DNA of 64,000 nucleotides from contig UCLB01000027.1 in assembly GCA_900473205.1 (NCBI GenBank), positions 62,001 to 126,000 of the forward strand. The letters run 5' to 3'. Under the pieces are notes generated by a model. It was given only the letters and a program-made list of their open reading frames with translations, was not told the DNA's origin and made no database searches. This stretch comes from Hyphomicrobiales bacterium (lineage in GTDB: Bacteria; Pseudomonadota; Alphaproteobacteria; Rhizobiales; Rhizobiaceae). Positions 9,025 to 17,126 of this stretch are shown one piece after another. The position numbers and the translations under genes were made by a program. Each line of letters begins with the position of its first letter. Positions within the stretch are counted from its first letter, which is position 1.

Positions 9025-10067
9025 AACAGGTCTTCGGCCTTCCGTTCAAAGCCCTGGTGATGCTGGCGATGATGCTTTTTCCAATCAGCGCAACAGCCGC
9101 CTCGGTAACGGAAGCCGACTGGACGACCTATAAGGCTGCATTTCTCGACCCTGCCGGGCGCATCGTTGACACAGCAAACAACAATATCAGCCACAGCGAA
9201 GGGCAGGGCTATGGCATGTGGCTTGCCGTGCTGGCCGACGCGCCAGCGGATTTCGAGCTGATCTGGTCGTTTACGAAAACGGAACTGCTGGTTCGGGATG
9301 ATGGGCTGGCCGCATGGAAATGGGATCCGCAAACGGACCCGCATATTTCTGACATCAACAATGCCACGGATGGCGACATTTTGATTGCTTACGCCTTGGC
9401 ACTCGCAGCCAAGCAATGGCGCAAGCCGGATTACGCCGACGCTGCCCGCTCCATCGCCCGCACCGTGCTGGCCAAGACGGTCGTCCAGCGGGGAGGGCGC
9501 ACGCTTCTCCTGCCGGGTACAGCCGGTTTTGCGGAAGCTGACCGGCCCGATGGTCCAGTCGTAAACCCCTCTTATTTCATTTTTGAAGCCTTCCCCGTTT
9601 TGAACGAGCTTGTGCCGTCGCCGCTCTGGGCTGCTCTGACCAAGGACGGCGTCGCCCAGATCGCCGCCTATTCCTTCGGCCCGAGGAAGCTTTCCGCGGA
9701 CTGGGTTTCCGTGAAAACCAAGCCGAGGCCAGCCGACGGTTTTCCGCAGGAATTCGGATATAACTCGGTCAGAATACCGCTTTATCTGGCACGGGCAGGG
9801 TTGGGTGATGCGAAGCTTCTGGAGCGGTTGCGGGCGGAAACGGCGATCGACGGCGGCAATACGGCGACCTTCGATCTGCGGACGGGAGCGACGAAGGATG
9901 TGCTGTCGGATGCGGGATATCGGATCATTCCAGCGCTTTTGGCCTGCGTTACGCATAAAATACCCCTTCCAGACGACCTCCGTCGCTTCACGTCAACACT
10001 TTATTATCCATCTACGTTGCATCTCTTGGCTTTGTCATTCGCGACTCAGCATCAGGAGTGCTTGTGA
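9021..10067 (+). CDS. bcsZ: Endo-1,4-beta-glucanase BcsZ (CelC), GH8
   Basis: A 348-residue secreted cellulase of glycoside hydrolase family 8. A signal peptide covers about residues 1-25, ending in an alanine-rich ISATAAS segment. The family signature HSEGQGYGMWLA appears near residues 56-67 and contains the catalytic acid glutamate. Further family segments include WKWDP, NNATDGDILIAYAL (with an active-site aspartate) and FGYNSVRIPLYL. BcsZ trims or edits cellulose in the periplasm; in Agrobacterium the celC product is required for normal cellulose production. The start at 9021 overlaps the bcsB stop (ATGA). The end overlaps the start of the TPR gene bcsK. Its position as fourth gene of the operon matches other alphaproteobacterial cellulose clusters. 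Confidence 0.94.
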   Translation: MKQVFGLPFKALVMLAMMLFPISATAASVTEADWTTYKAAFLDPAGRIVDTANNNISHSEGQGYGMWLAVLADAPADFELIWSFTKTELLVRDDGLAAWKWDPQTDPHISDINNATDGDILIAYALALAAKQWRKPDYADAARSIARTVLAKTVVQRGGRTLLLPGTAGFAEADRPDGPVVNPSYFIFEAFPVLNELVPSPLWAALTKDGVAQIAAYSFGPRKLSADWVSVKTKPRPADGFPQEFGYNSVRIPLYLARAGLGDAKLLERLRAETAIDGGNTATFDLRTGATKDVLSDAGYRIIPALLACVTHKIPLPDDLRRFTSTLYYPSTLHLLALSFATQHQECL

Positions 10068-12343
10068 TCGGAAAGCCGCTTTACATATCAGCCGCGATAT
10101 TGGCTCTGTGTGGTGTTACCGCATACCAGTGGCGCGATGAGCTGTTGGGTAGGGTTTCGCGTCTTCACACGACAGGTTCGATAGAGGCTGGCGAGCTTGG
10201 CGGACGGGCGTCTGCCGGGCAGCTTCCGATGACAGGCAATGCCAAGGCACCGCTGGCGACAAGCCGCGTGGCGCAGACGGAGGGTTCGACCCCACCGGTC
10301 ACCATGCCCGCTTTGGGCAGTTCTCAAGATACGACACTGGCGCAGGCACCCCGTCGGGCCCCGCCCACTCAAACGCCAACGCCGCCAGCAGCGACCCAGC
10401 CTCCCGTGGTGGATGAAAGTGCGCTGCGATACTTCGCAAGCCAGGGCGATACGGTCAGGCTTCAGGCAGAAATTGCCCGGTTGAGAGCGCTTTATCCGCA
10501 ATGGACGCCTCCCGCAGATCCGATGGCTGTTCCGGAGCAGGGCGATCCGCAGCTTGAAACCATGTGGCAGCTTTACGCCAATGGTCGGTATGCAGAGGTG
10601 CGAAAGGCCATCGCCGACAGACAGACCGCAGATGCCAACTGGCAGCCACCCACCAATCTCACCGATATGCTGACGCTGGCCGAGGCACGGCAAAGGCTGG
10701 TCAACTCGTCCGATCTCAAGCAATACAACGCGGTGGTCGAGACGGCGGCAGCCAACCCCGGACTGCTGACCTGCGGCGAGGTGGATGTGCTGTGGCGTCT
10801 GGCGGAAGCCTTCGTCCGCATAGACAAGCCCGAGCGCGGGCGTGACGCGTATAGTTACATTCTCGGCAATTGCGATGGTCCGAGCGAACGTCTCGCGACT
10901 GTTCAGAAAGCATCTGCTCTCTTGCCGATGGCGATGATGAGCGACCTTCTGGCAAGGGAAAGACCGGGTGCGGACGGGCAACTGGAGTTCGAGCCGATCA
11001 AGGACGATCTTGCCCGCCAATTCGTGGCCAATGCCGGTGAGAACAAGGACGTCACCGTTCCTCCCGCATATCTGTCCCGGCTGGAGCGGGCGGCCGAAAC
11101 CGGCAAGCTGGCCAGCGATGCGCTGTTGCTGGGCTGGTACAATCTTCGCCGCGAGAAGAATCAGGATGCGGAAAAGTGGTTCCAACAGGCCAAACAGGCA
11201 GAAGATTCTGCATCAGCATCTCAAGGCCTTGCTTTGGCACTGATTGCCCGCGATGAGCCGCGCGAAGCCGAAGACGCCATGTATGAGTGGCGCGATTCGT
11301 CTGACGATGCGCGCAAGACTTATCTTGCCGCAACGGCCAATCTTCTCGCGCTAGAGCCCCCTGTGGCTCTAGAGCCGGAGGTTCTGAAGCGAATTGCTGA
11401 TGAAACCGTTGCCCAGAAGGATGCGGCAACCGCACAGGAATTTGGCTGGTATTCGCGCGCATTTTTGCAGCCGCAACTGGCCGTGCAGTGGTTCACCACC
11501 GCCTTGGGCTGGAAAGCCGATGACGAGGCTTCGGCCTATGGTTTGGCCTTGTCCTATCAGGACTTGAACAATGGCACGGAGGTTCGCCGCCTCCAGCAGC
11601 AATGGGGTGCGCAGTCGGAACGCATACTTGCTGTCGGCAGGCCGGAGCCTAGCGCTTCGCAGCGCGTGGCCAGCAGCCAGCCGGGCCGGGCCCCGTTGCA
11701 ACAGCAGCTTGCCCAGGCACAGCCCACCAATGTCGTCTATCAGCAGAACCCCAATGCCGCCGCGCCACGGCAAGGTCGTGTCGCTGTCGCGCAGAGCCAA
11801 TCCGCGCGCAAATCAACCGGTTGCGCTGCGACCTTCAACCCGGATGGCCTTCCGCCGCAGCAAGCCTTGCAGCAGGGCTGGTGCCTGATGGACGCCAACC
11901 GTCCCGCTGAAGCGTTGAAGGCTTTCGGAGCGGCGCTGAAAACTGGCCAATCGACCGTCAGAAGTGACGCCGCCTATGGCCAGAGCCTTGCCTATCTGCG
12001 CATGGGCCTGACGGATAATGCCGCCGTTTCCGCGACCAAATCCGGCATGGACAAGACCAAGGCGACAGAGCTTCAGATCGCGATCCTCACTGATCGCGCA
12101 CTGGCCGCATACAACAATGGCCAATATGAAAAGGCGCTCATCCTGCTCGATCAACGCGCTCGTTTCGCCACAGAACGTAATGATCTGATGGTGATCCGCG
12201 GTTACGCGTACCTGAATCTCAATCGTTATGCCGAAGCCGTGCAGGTTTTCGAAGGACCGGCATCCACGGGCCATAGAGACGCCGTCAGAGGATTGGCTGC
12301 GGCATTGGATGCGCGCCCCAGCAAGGGTCCGCGCGGCGGTTAA
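10064..12343 (+). CDS. bcsK: TPR protein of the cellulose operon (BcsK-type)
   Basis: A 759-residue protein with one N-terminal membrane helix (about residues 4-22), a proline/glutamine-rich linker to about residue 115, and then mostly helical repeats of tetratricopeptide type, for example QALQQGWCLMDANRPAEALKAFGAAL and AALAAYNNGQYEKALILL regions near the C-terminus. The gene fits BcsK, the TPR protein described for cellulose operons lacking bcsC and bcsD. BcsC itself joins periplasmic TPRs to an outer-membrane beta-barrel; no barrel domain is visible here, so the outer-membrane exit must be encoded elsewhere or work differently. The GTG at 10064 overlaps the bcsZ stop and has ATCAGGAG five bases upstream; the GTG at 10058 lies inside that site. 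Last gene of the operon. Confidence 0.8.
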   Translation: MIGKPLYISAAILALCGVTAYQWRDELLGRVSRLHTTGSIEAGELGGRASAGQLPMTGNAKAPLATSRVAQTEGSTPPVTMPALGSSQDTTLAQAPRRAPPTQTPTPPAATQPPVVDESALRYFASQGDTVRLQAEIARLRALYPQWTPPADPMAVPEQGDPQLETMWQLYANGRYAEVRKAIADRQTADANWQPPTNLTDMLTLAEARQRLVNSSDLKQYNAVVETAAANPGLLTCGEVDVLWRLAEAFVRIDKPERGRDAYSYILGNCDGPSERLATVQKASALLPMAMMSDLLARERPGADGQLEFEPIKDDLARQFVANAGENKDVTVPPAYLSRLERAAETGKLASDALLLGWYNLRREKNQDAEKWFQQAKQAEDSASASQGLALALIARDEPREAEDAMYEWRDSSDDARKTYLAATANLLALEPPVALEPEVLKRIADETVAQKDAATAQEFGWYSRAFLQPQLAVQWFTTALGWKADDEASAYGLALSYQDLNNGTEVRRLQQQWGAQSERILAVGRPEPSASQRVASSQPGRAPLQQQLAQAQPTNVVYQQNPNAAAPRQGRVAVAQSQSARKSTGCAATFNPDGLPPQQALQQGWCLMDANRPAEALKAFGAALKTGQSTVRSDAAYGQSLAYLRMGLTDNAAVSATKSGMDKTKATELQIAILTDRALAAYNNGQYEKALILLDQRARFATERNDLMVIRGYAYLNLNRYAEAVQVFEGPASTGHRDAVRGLAAALDARPSKGPRGG

Positions 12344-12370
12344 CACACCTTAGCGTTATTTCTAGACAGT

Positions 12371-12390
12371 TTTCATGGAATTCATTGAAA
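12371..12390. promoter_or_regulatory. Imperfect palindrome upstream of the Rrf2 gene
   Basis: TTTCATGGAATTCATTGAAA is a 20-base dyad centred on GAATTC with 16 symmetrical positions, 55 bases before the Rrf2 start. A second shorter dyad (TTTCAGA at 12416-12422 and TCTGAAA at 12431-12437) lies just before the start codon. Rrf2 proteins often repress their own genes, so these are candidate autoregulatory operators. This is inferred from symmetry alone. Confidence 0.35.
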
Positions 12391-12444
12391 GTTCATGTGG
12401 CGGGTTATATGTGCTTTTCAGATAGTCATCTCTGAAAGACCGCG

Positions 12445-12888
12445 ATGCTTACGAAAAAGGGAAAATACGGGCTGAAAGCTATGATCGACCTTGCCAGTCT
12501 GGCGCAGGGCGAGACCGCTTTCGTGAGCGAGATCGCAGCGCGCAACAATATCCCGAAGAAGTTTCTGGACGCCATTCTGCTGGAACTGCGCAATGAAGGC
12601 ATGCTGCGGTCCAAGAAAGGCCCCGGCGGCGGATATGCCCTTTCGAAAGCAGCATCCGATATTTATATCGGTCAGGTCGTCCGCGCTCTCGACGGCCCGC
12701 TCGCACCTATCCGTTGCGCCAGCCGCACGGCTTTCGAGGCCTGCGAAGACTGTTCGGATCCGCAGACCTGTCAGGTGCGCCGGTCCATGACCGACGTCCG
12801 CGATGCCATGGCTGCGGTTTTGGACAATATGACGCTGGAGCAGTTTGCGGCAAACACTGCAGAGCAACCGGCTGAACGCTCGGCGTAA
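12445..12888 (+). CDS. Rrf2-family transcriptional regulator, probably iron-sulphur type
   Basis: A 147-residue Rrf2-family regulator. The N-terminus (MLTKKGKYGLKAMIDLA) and winged helix with IPKKFLDAILLELRNEGML and the GPGGGYAL wing are typical. In the C-terminal half it has four cysteines in the pattern C-x8-C-x2-C-x5-C (about residues 91-108), which suggests a bound Fe-S cluster as in IscR, NsrR and RirA. It is not RirA: the N-terminus differs from the RirA proteins I know, and the cysteine spacing is different. It lies 101 bases after bcsK on the same strand, with its own palindromes upstream, and is convergent with the flavin reductase gene (18-base gap). The target genes are unknown; sulphur or redox-related control is plausible. 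Confidence 0.85.
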   Translation: MLTKKGKYGLKAMIDLASLAQGETAFVSEIAARNNIPKKFLDAILLELRNEGMLRSKKGPGGGYALSKAASDIYIGQVVRALDGPLAPIRCASRTAFEACEDCSDPQTCQVRRSMTDVRDAMAAVLDNMTLEQFAANTAEQPAERSA

Positions 12889-12906
12889 GTCAGAGATGAG
12901 AGGCGT

Positions 12907-13437
12907 TCAAAGCGCCGCGATATTCGCATATTGCCCGCCGTGATAGACCAGCGGAAAGCCCTCGCTACGTTCGACCGACAGCACGCGTCCGATGATGATT
13001 GCGTGCGTGTGGCGTTCGATGACGTCTTCGACGGCGCAGTCGATAGCGGCCAGTGAACCTTTGAGTGCGGACGCTCCGCTTTCCAGCGTGAACCATTCGG
13101 CATCGCTATAACGATCCACACCCTTCAACCCGCCGACGCCTGCAAAGCGGGACGCGACATCCTGCTGGGTGGCGGAGAGGATGTTGACGCAGAAGTGGTT
13201 GTAGCGCGCAATCACCGGCCAGGTAGATGACGACTTGTTGATGTTCACGATCATGGTTGCCGGTTCCATGGAAAGCGCCGTTGCCGACGTCACCGTTGCT
13301 CCCGTGCGGCTTGCCCCCGTACCAGCTGTAATGACGGAAACGCCACCCGCCAGACTGCGCATTGCAGCCTTCAACTCGTTGGAATCGAATGCCGTTCTTT
13401 CACGTTCTTCGTGAAGGTAAGTTACCGTCGCCGTCAT
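12907..13437 (-). CDS. Flavin reductase domain protein
   Basis: A 176-residue protein of the flavin reductase-like (HpaC/RutF/NtaB) family, which reduces FMN or FAD with NAD(P)H and supplies it to a separate monooxygenase. Typical segments are LAGGVSVITAG, GATVTSATALSMEPATMIVNINKSS (flavin-binding loop), FCVNILSATQQ and a late HAIIIGRV. The ATG at 13437 is chosen because TTGGAG lies nine bases upstream; an ATG at 13446 or TTG starts to 13461 are alternatives. No partner monooxygenase gene is visible nearby, so the reduced flavin must serve a distant enzyme. The gene is single, convergent with the Rrf2 regulator. Confidence 0.82.
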   Translation of the reverse strand: MTATVTYLHEERERTAFDSNELKAAMRSLAGGVSVITAGTGASRTGATVTSATALSMEPATMIVNINKSSSTWPVIARYNHFCVNILSATQQDVASRFAGVGGLKGVDRYSDAEWFTLESGASALKGSLAAIDCAVEDVIERHTHAIIIGRVLSVERSEGFPLVYHGGQYANIAAL

Positions 13438-13579
13438 CGTGTCCATCTCCAAAAGCTTCAAGGCCCCACGCTTGAACGATATCAGCGCAGGTATGGAGCG
13501 AGGAGCGAAAGGATTTCATTGTTGACTGATTTTGTAGAAATCTATTGTGGTCTGAGGGCTTTTGACGCGCATGAGCGTG

Positions 13580-14728
13580 TTAGTCCGTGAGATTTCTGAT
13601 GGTGCGCATGAATATTCGCGCACCGGTTTCGATCAATGCGTCGGGAAAATCATAATCAGGGTTATGCAGGTTCGGGTGGTCCATCCCGGCACCGAGAAAA
13701 AACATGGCTGATTTCGATACCGCGCCAAAACGCCCGAAATCTTCGGAAGCACGCATCGGCAGGTTTCGCCCGTCATGCGGTACACTCTCCTCATCCAGCG
13801 CCCGGTGCAGTTGCGCAACGGCTTCGGCGTCATTTTCACAATGCTGGAAAACATCGTCATAGACGATGTCGAGCGTCAGGCCGTTTGCTGCTGCAACCTT
13901 CGTCGCAAGCTTTTCCGCTGCCTCGCAAAGTTCTGCCATGCGCCCATCGGTTAACGTTCTCAGCGTTGCCCATATTTCTCCATCGGCAGGCGCAATGCCG
14001 AAGGCGGCTTCGCCCATGATGGCGTGGGTTATCATCACCATCTTGAAATCCGCCAGCGGAGGCATGCCGTGACCGAGGCCGGAGAGGGCGGGCATGAGCG
14101 TGGCAATGGCCTGCATGGGCGAGATGCCGTGTTCGGGTGATGAGGCATGCGCCGTCTTGCCCATCAGCCTAATCTTCATCCCGCGCGACGCGCAGTTGAC
14201 CGGTCCTGAAATCAGCGACACATGGCCGAATGGCAGGCCGGGCAGATTGTGCAGGGAGAAGGCATAGTCTGGCCTGATGTCTTCAAAGGCCGGATCGGCA
14301 AGAACGGCTGCCGCACCGGCCCCGGTCTCCTCGGCTGGCTGAAACAGCAGCACGACCTTGCCGCTTTTTGGGCGCTGGCGTGACATGCCGCGCGCAAGGG
14401 CGAGCAGAATCGTGGAGTGCCCATCATGTCCGCAAAGATGTCCATGTCCATTGATTGTGGAGCGGTGAGGGACATCGGTTTTTTCATAGATCGGCAGGGC
14501 GTCGAGTTCGGAACGAATGAGGATGGTCGGACCATCTGTGCCGCTTTCGAAGATCGCAGCCACCCCGTGACCACCCAGGTTCGTCAGAACTTTGTCGGGC
14601 GGGAAGGCTTCCAAGGCGGTGCATATGCGGCGTGCCGTCTCCCGCTCCTCACCGGAAACCTCCGGATGTCGATGCAGGTCGTGGCGGATATCCACGAGTT
14701 CGACCAGATCTCGTTTCGATAGAAACAT
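13580..14728 (-). CDS. M20-family amidohydrolase (hippurate hydrolase-like)
   Basis: A 382-residue metallopeptidase of family M20D, the group of hippurate, indole-3-acetyl-amino acid and N-acyl-amino acid hydrolases. Metal and catalytic motifs are present: RHDLHRHPE near the N-terminus, GHGHLCGHDGHS (about residues 95-106) with the first metal histidine and the following aspartate, and FQPAEETGAGA with the catalytic glutamate pair. C-terminal MRASEDFGRF and a late histidine in DHPNLHNPDYDF complete the site. It lacks a signal peptide and is cytoplasmic. Which amide it cleaves cannot be told from sequence; in a plant-associated bacterium, plant auxin conjugates are one possibility. The ATG at 14728 has GGGG five bases upstream; the ATG at 14749 has none. 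Confidence 0.88.
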   Translation of the reverse strand: MFLSKRDLVELVDIRHDLHRHPEVSGEERETARRICTALEAFPPDKVLTNLGGHGVAAIFESGTDGPTILIRSELDALPIYEKTDVPHRSTINGHGHLCGHDGHSTILLALARGMSRQRPKSGKVVLLFQPAEETGAGAAAVLADPAFEDIRPDYAFSLHNLPGLPFGHVSLISGPVNCASRGMKIRLMGKTAHASSPEHGISPMQAIATLMPALSGLGHGMPPLADFKMVMITHAIMGEAAFGIAPADGEIWATLRTLTDGRMAELCEAAEKLATKVAAANGLTLDIVYDDVFQHCENDAEAVAQLHRALDEESVPHDGRNLPMRASEDFGRFGAVSKSAMFFLGAGMDHPNLHNPDYDFPDALIETGARIFMRTIRNLTD

Positions 14729-14782
14729 GATACCCCGCAGAAACGGCATTCAGGAAAACGCCATTTCTACAGCTTCATTGCA

Positions 14783-16429
14783 TCAATGCAAAACCTTCGG
14801 CGGCACCCAGCGGCGATTTTGTTCGCTTTCACGCCCTGTGACGATAACAGAACCGGCGAGTGTCGAAGCTGGCGCGACAGACATTCTGATGCGCGCAAGC
14901 GCCGCCTTGGCTTTTTCGGCATATTCCATATTCACCATATCGTCGGAATGGTAACTTTGCAGCTTTTCGAAAATCGCTGCAGCCTCATTGCGTCTCCCGG
15001 CAGCTACCAACGCAATGCCGCATTTATAGAGCGCTTCGCGGTGGAACGGCGCGCGGGTGGTGACATCCTGAAAGGCTTTGACGGCACCGGGATAATTCTT
15101 TTGCGCAAGCCGCGTTTCGCCTAGCCGCAGAAGAGCAGGCAAAGGGTCTGCGACCGATCTGCTAATGGAAAGATAGGATAGCTCGGCCTCGTGGAAATCG
15201 CCTTTCTCGAAAAGCAGATTGGCAAGCCCGAATTCAGCGCCGCTGTGGTCGGGTACGGTTTCCAGCACCTGCCGGAAAGCGACCTCGGACTGGGCTTTGG
15301 CTCCAGTTTTGTAGAGCCTCAGCGCTTGCTCATAGACGAAGCGCACGCTGAAAGGATGCAGCTTGTCCTGAAGGTTTTCGCCGGAACGCGTCTTGAACAG
15401 TGTGCAGGTGATAGGCCTTTCCTGCGGGCCGAACATGTATTTGTAGGGCTCATTGCCGCGCAGAAAATCATATTCCTTGAAGCCCATGTCGATGGCCCGG
15501 CGAATGCAATATCCATGTAAGATCAGACCCGGTGAGGGGGTCGTCCAGCTTTCGTCACGTCCGGTAATGTAGAAGAGCACGACGCCCTTCTGCCGGTCCA
15601 GGATGTTGGCGAGCGCGCCGAGCGGCCTTTCGCCATGCCACAGCACCGGCAGGTCCAAAGTGCCATCCGCAAAGCAATCCATCAGCATCTCGCGGGTCGC
15701 ATAGATCAGCTTTTCGGTCCGCTCCTTGCCCTTGAATGGCGCCCATTTGGTGCGCCAAAGATCGAACAGAATGTCCATGTCCCGATCTATCGTCTCGGGC
15801 GTGGCGAAGGTGATGCGGTAGCTGTTGTCGCTTTCCACCTTGCGCAGAAACCGCCGCAGCTTCTGCCGCGTCTGGCTGCTCATGTGGGTTTCCAGATATT
15901 CATCGAACGTCGCGGGCAGCGTCACCACCGGGTAGACGCAATTGTTGATATTGTTGGGGCTCTTCGGCGTGCTGTCGCGAAACATGACCAACGGTCCCTG
16001 CAAGGCCCTGACCATGGCGTCGCGACGCGTTGGCGGGCCGCTGAGATAATCGAGTTTCAGATGCGTCCAGCGCTGCTCCTTGATAAAGGCGCAGAATCCG
16101 GCCACGGCATTGTTTTCATATTCCGGCCGCGTGATGAAGCCGGTGTAATCTGCCGCAAAATTGCCGGCCATGATGATTTCATCGAAGAAACGGCCAGTTT
16201 TCTTGTCTTGTTGGGTGACGACGCGCAGGGGAAAGAAGGCCACATAGGGGGAACCCTCCGGCTTTTCGCGCAAAGCCAGAATAAACCAGCGCCCGCGCCG
16301 CGAGAGATAGGCCCTCAGCCATATCCAGGACAGGAAATGCTGAGCATAGGGGTCAGCCGCAAAGACCGCATCCCAACTTTCGCGGATGGCCTCAAAGCCC
16401 GCCCGTGTATCAATCACGTCAATGCGCAT
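14783..16429 (-). CDS. BcsL/CelD-type GNAT acetyltransferase with C-terminal TPRs
   Basis: A 548-residue protein. Residues 1 to about 350 form a GNAT-type fold of the CelD/BcsL (Acetyltransf_6) family, with segments such as HFLSWIWLRAYL, LKLDYLSGPPTRRDA, FYITGRDESW and SPGLILHGYCIRRAIDMGFKEYDFLRGNEPYKY. Proteins of this family are linked to cellulose or exopolysaccharide synthesis and may acylate the polymer or an intermediate. From about residue 380 the chain consists of TPR-like helical repeats (AEFGLANLLFEKGDFHEAEL, EALYKCGIALVAAGRRNEAAAIFEKL), an unusual addition for the family. It lies 2.4 kb beyond the bcs operon on the opposite strand, so it is probably a separately controlled accessory. 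The ribosome site GGGAGGGG sits inside a predicted hairpin stem. Confidence 0.8.
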   Translation of the reverse strand: MRIDVIDTRAGFEAIRESWDAVFAADPYAQHFLSWIWLRAYLSRRGRWFILALREKPEGSPYVAFFPLRVVTQQDKKTGRFFDEIIMAGNFAADYTGFITRPEYENNAVAGFCAFIKEQRWTHLKLDYLSGPPTRRDAMVRALQGPLVMFRDSTPKSPNNINNCVYPVVTLPATFDEYLETHMSSQTRQKLRRFLRKVESDNSYRITFATPETIDRDMDILFDLWRTKWAPFKGKERTEKLIYATREMLMDCFADGTLDLPVLWHGERPLGALANILDRQKGVVLFYITGRDESWTTPSPGLILHGYCIRRAIDMGFKEYDFLRGNEPYKYMFGPQERPITCTLFKTRSGENLQDKLHPFSVRFVYEQALRLYKTGAKAQSEVAFRQVLETVPDHSGAEFGLANLLFEKGDFHEAELSYLSISRSVADPLPALLRLGETRLAQKNYPGAVKAFQDVTTRAPFHREALYKCGIALVAAGRRNEAAAIFEKLQSYHSDDMVNMEYAEKAKAALARIRMSVAPASTLAGSVIVTGRESEQNRRWVPPKVLH

Positions 16430-16434
16430 AGTCC

Positions 16435-16467
16435 CCTCCCAATACGATTTACGGTGGCTTTGGGAGG
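16435..16467 (-). promoter_or_regulatory. Predicted mRNA hairpin covering the acetyltransferase ribosome site
   Basis: On the minus-strand transcript, CCTCCCAA pairs perfectly with TTGGGAGG (8 bp, 17-base loop). The second arm contains the Shine-Dalgarno core GGGAGG just upstream of the start codon at 16429. Closed, the stem would hide the ribosome site. This is a structural prediction from inverted-repeat arms only. Confidence 0.45.
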
Positions 16468-16551
16468 TCTCATTCTAGGGGGAAATATTCGGCGGCAAAT
16501 ATTCCGTTCGGGTTAGAACGCGCCATCAATTGGGGCTAGAGGCGGCGGCTT

Positions 16552-16989
16552 TCAGCCCCGGTAAGCAACGAGTACCGCACCGCAGGCAATCAGCACGACG
16601 CCCAGCCAGTTCGGCAATGACAGTCTCTCACCGAGAAACAGCACGGCGAAAACCGCAACGAATACGACGCTCAACTTGTCGATGGGCGCAACGCGGGCGG
16701 CGTCTCCAATCTTCAGGGCGCGGAAATAACATATCCATGACGCACCGGTGGCAAGCCCGGAAAGAACCAGAAACAGCCATGTGCGCCCGGTGACACTTGC
16801 CGGATTCTGCCAGTTGCCGGTGATGTAGACCATGAAGCCCGAGGCAAAAAGAATGACGATGGTGCGGATGAAGGTGGCGAAATCTGAATTGACGTTTTCA
16901 ATGCCGATCTTGGCGAAGATTGCGGTGAGTGCCGCGAAACCTGCGGAAAGAAGCGCCCAGAATTGCCATGTCAGCAGAAGGTTTTTCAT
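16552..16989 (-). CDS. Half-size EamA/DMT-family membrane transporter
   Basis: A 145-residue hydrophobic protein with five predicted membrane helices and a single EamA domain, half the length of usual ten-helix drug/metabolite transporters. Visible segments are FWALLSAGFAALTAIFAKIGIENVNSDFATFIRT near the start and YFRALKIGDAARVAPIDKLSVVFVAVFAVLFLGERLSLPNWLGVVLIACGAVLV at the end, the conserved EamA tail. Single-domain members are thought to work as dimers. The ATG at 16989 is preceded by GGAG and CGAG; the longer reading to 17061 adds a hydrophilic arginine-rich segment and is rejected. Substrate unknown. It follows the dctA terminator and is probably transcribed alone. Confidence 0.78.
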   Translation of the reverse strand: MKNLLLTWQFWALLSAGFAALTAIFAKIGIENVNSDFATFIRTIVILFASGFMVYITGNWQNPASVTGRTWLFLVLSGLATGASWICYFRALKIGDAARVAPIDKLSVVFVAVFAVLFLGERLSLPNWLGVVLIACGAVLVAYRG

Positions 16990-17068
16990 CTCGGGGCTCC
17001 GGCGCGACGTTAAGCGCAAACATCTTTTTATTCCGATTATATCTGACTTGAAAGTGCCCATAACAGCA

Positions 17069-17101
17069 AAAGGCCTGCGCCGAATAGTCGGGCAGGCCTT
17101 T
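17069..17101 (-). terminator. Terminator of dctA
   Basis: The inverted repeat AAAGGCCTGC / GCAGGCCTTT (10-bp stem, 13-base loop) lies 25 bases downstream of the dctA stop on the minus strand and is followed there by TTTTGCTGTT. This is a good intrinsic terminator. Confidence 0.75.
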
Positions 17102-17126
17102 CAAGTTTAAGCACGATGTGTCCGGC

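Noticed and set aside
12445..12888. RirA (iron regulator)
   Set aside because: The fold is Rrf2, but the N-terminus and cysteine spacing do not fit RirA.
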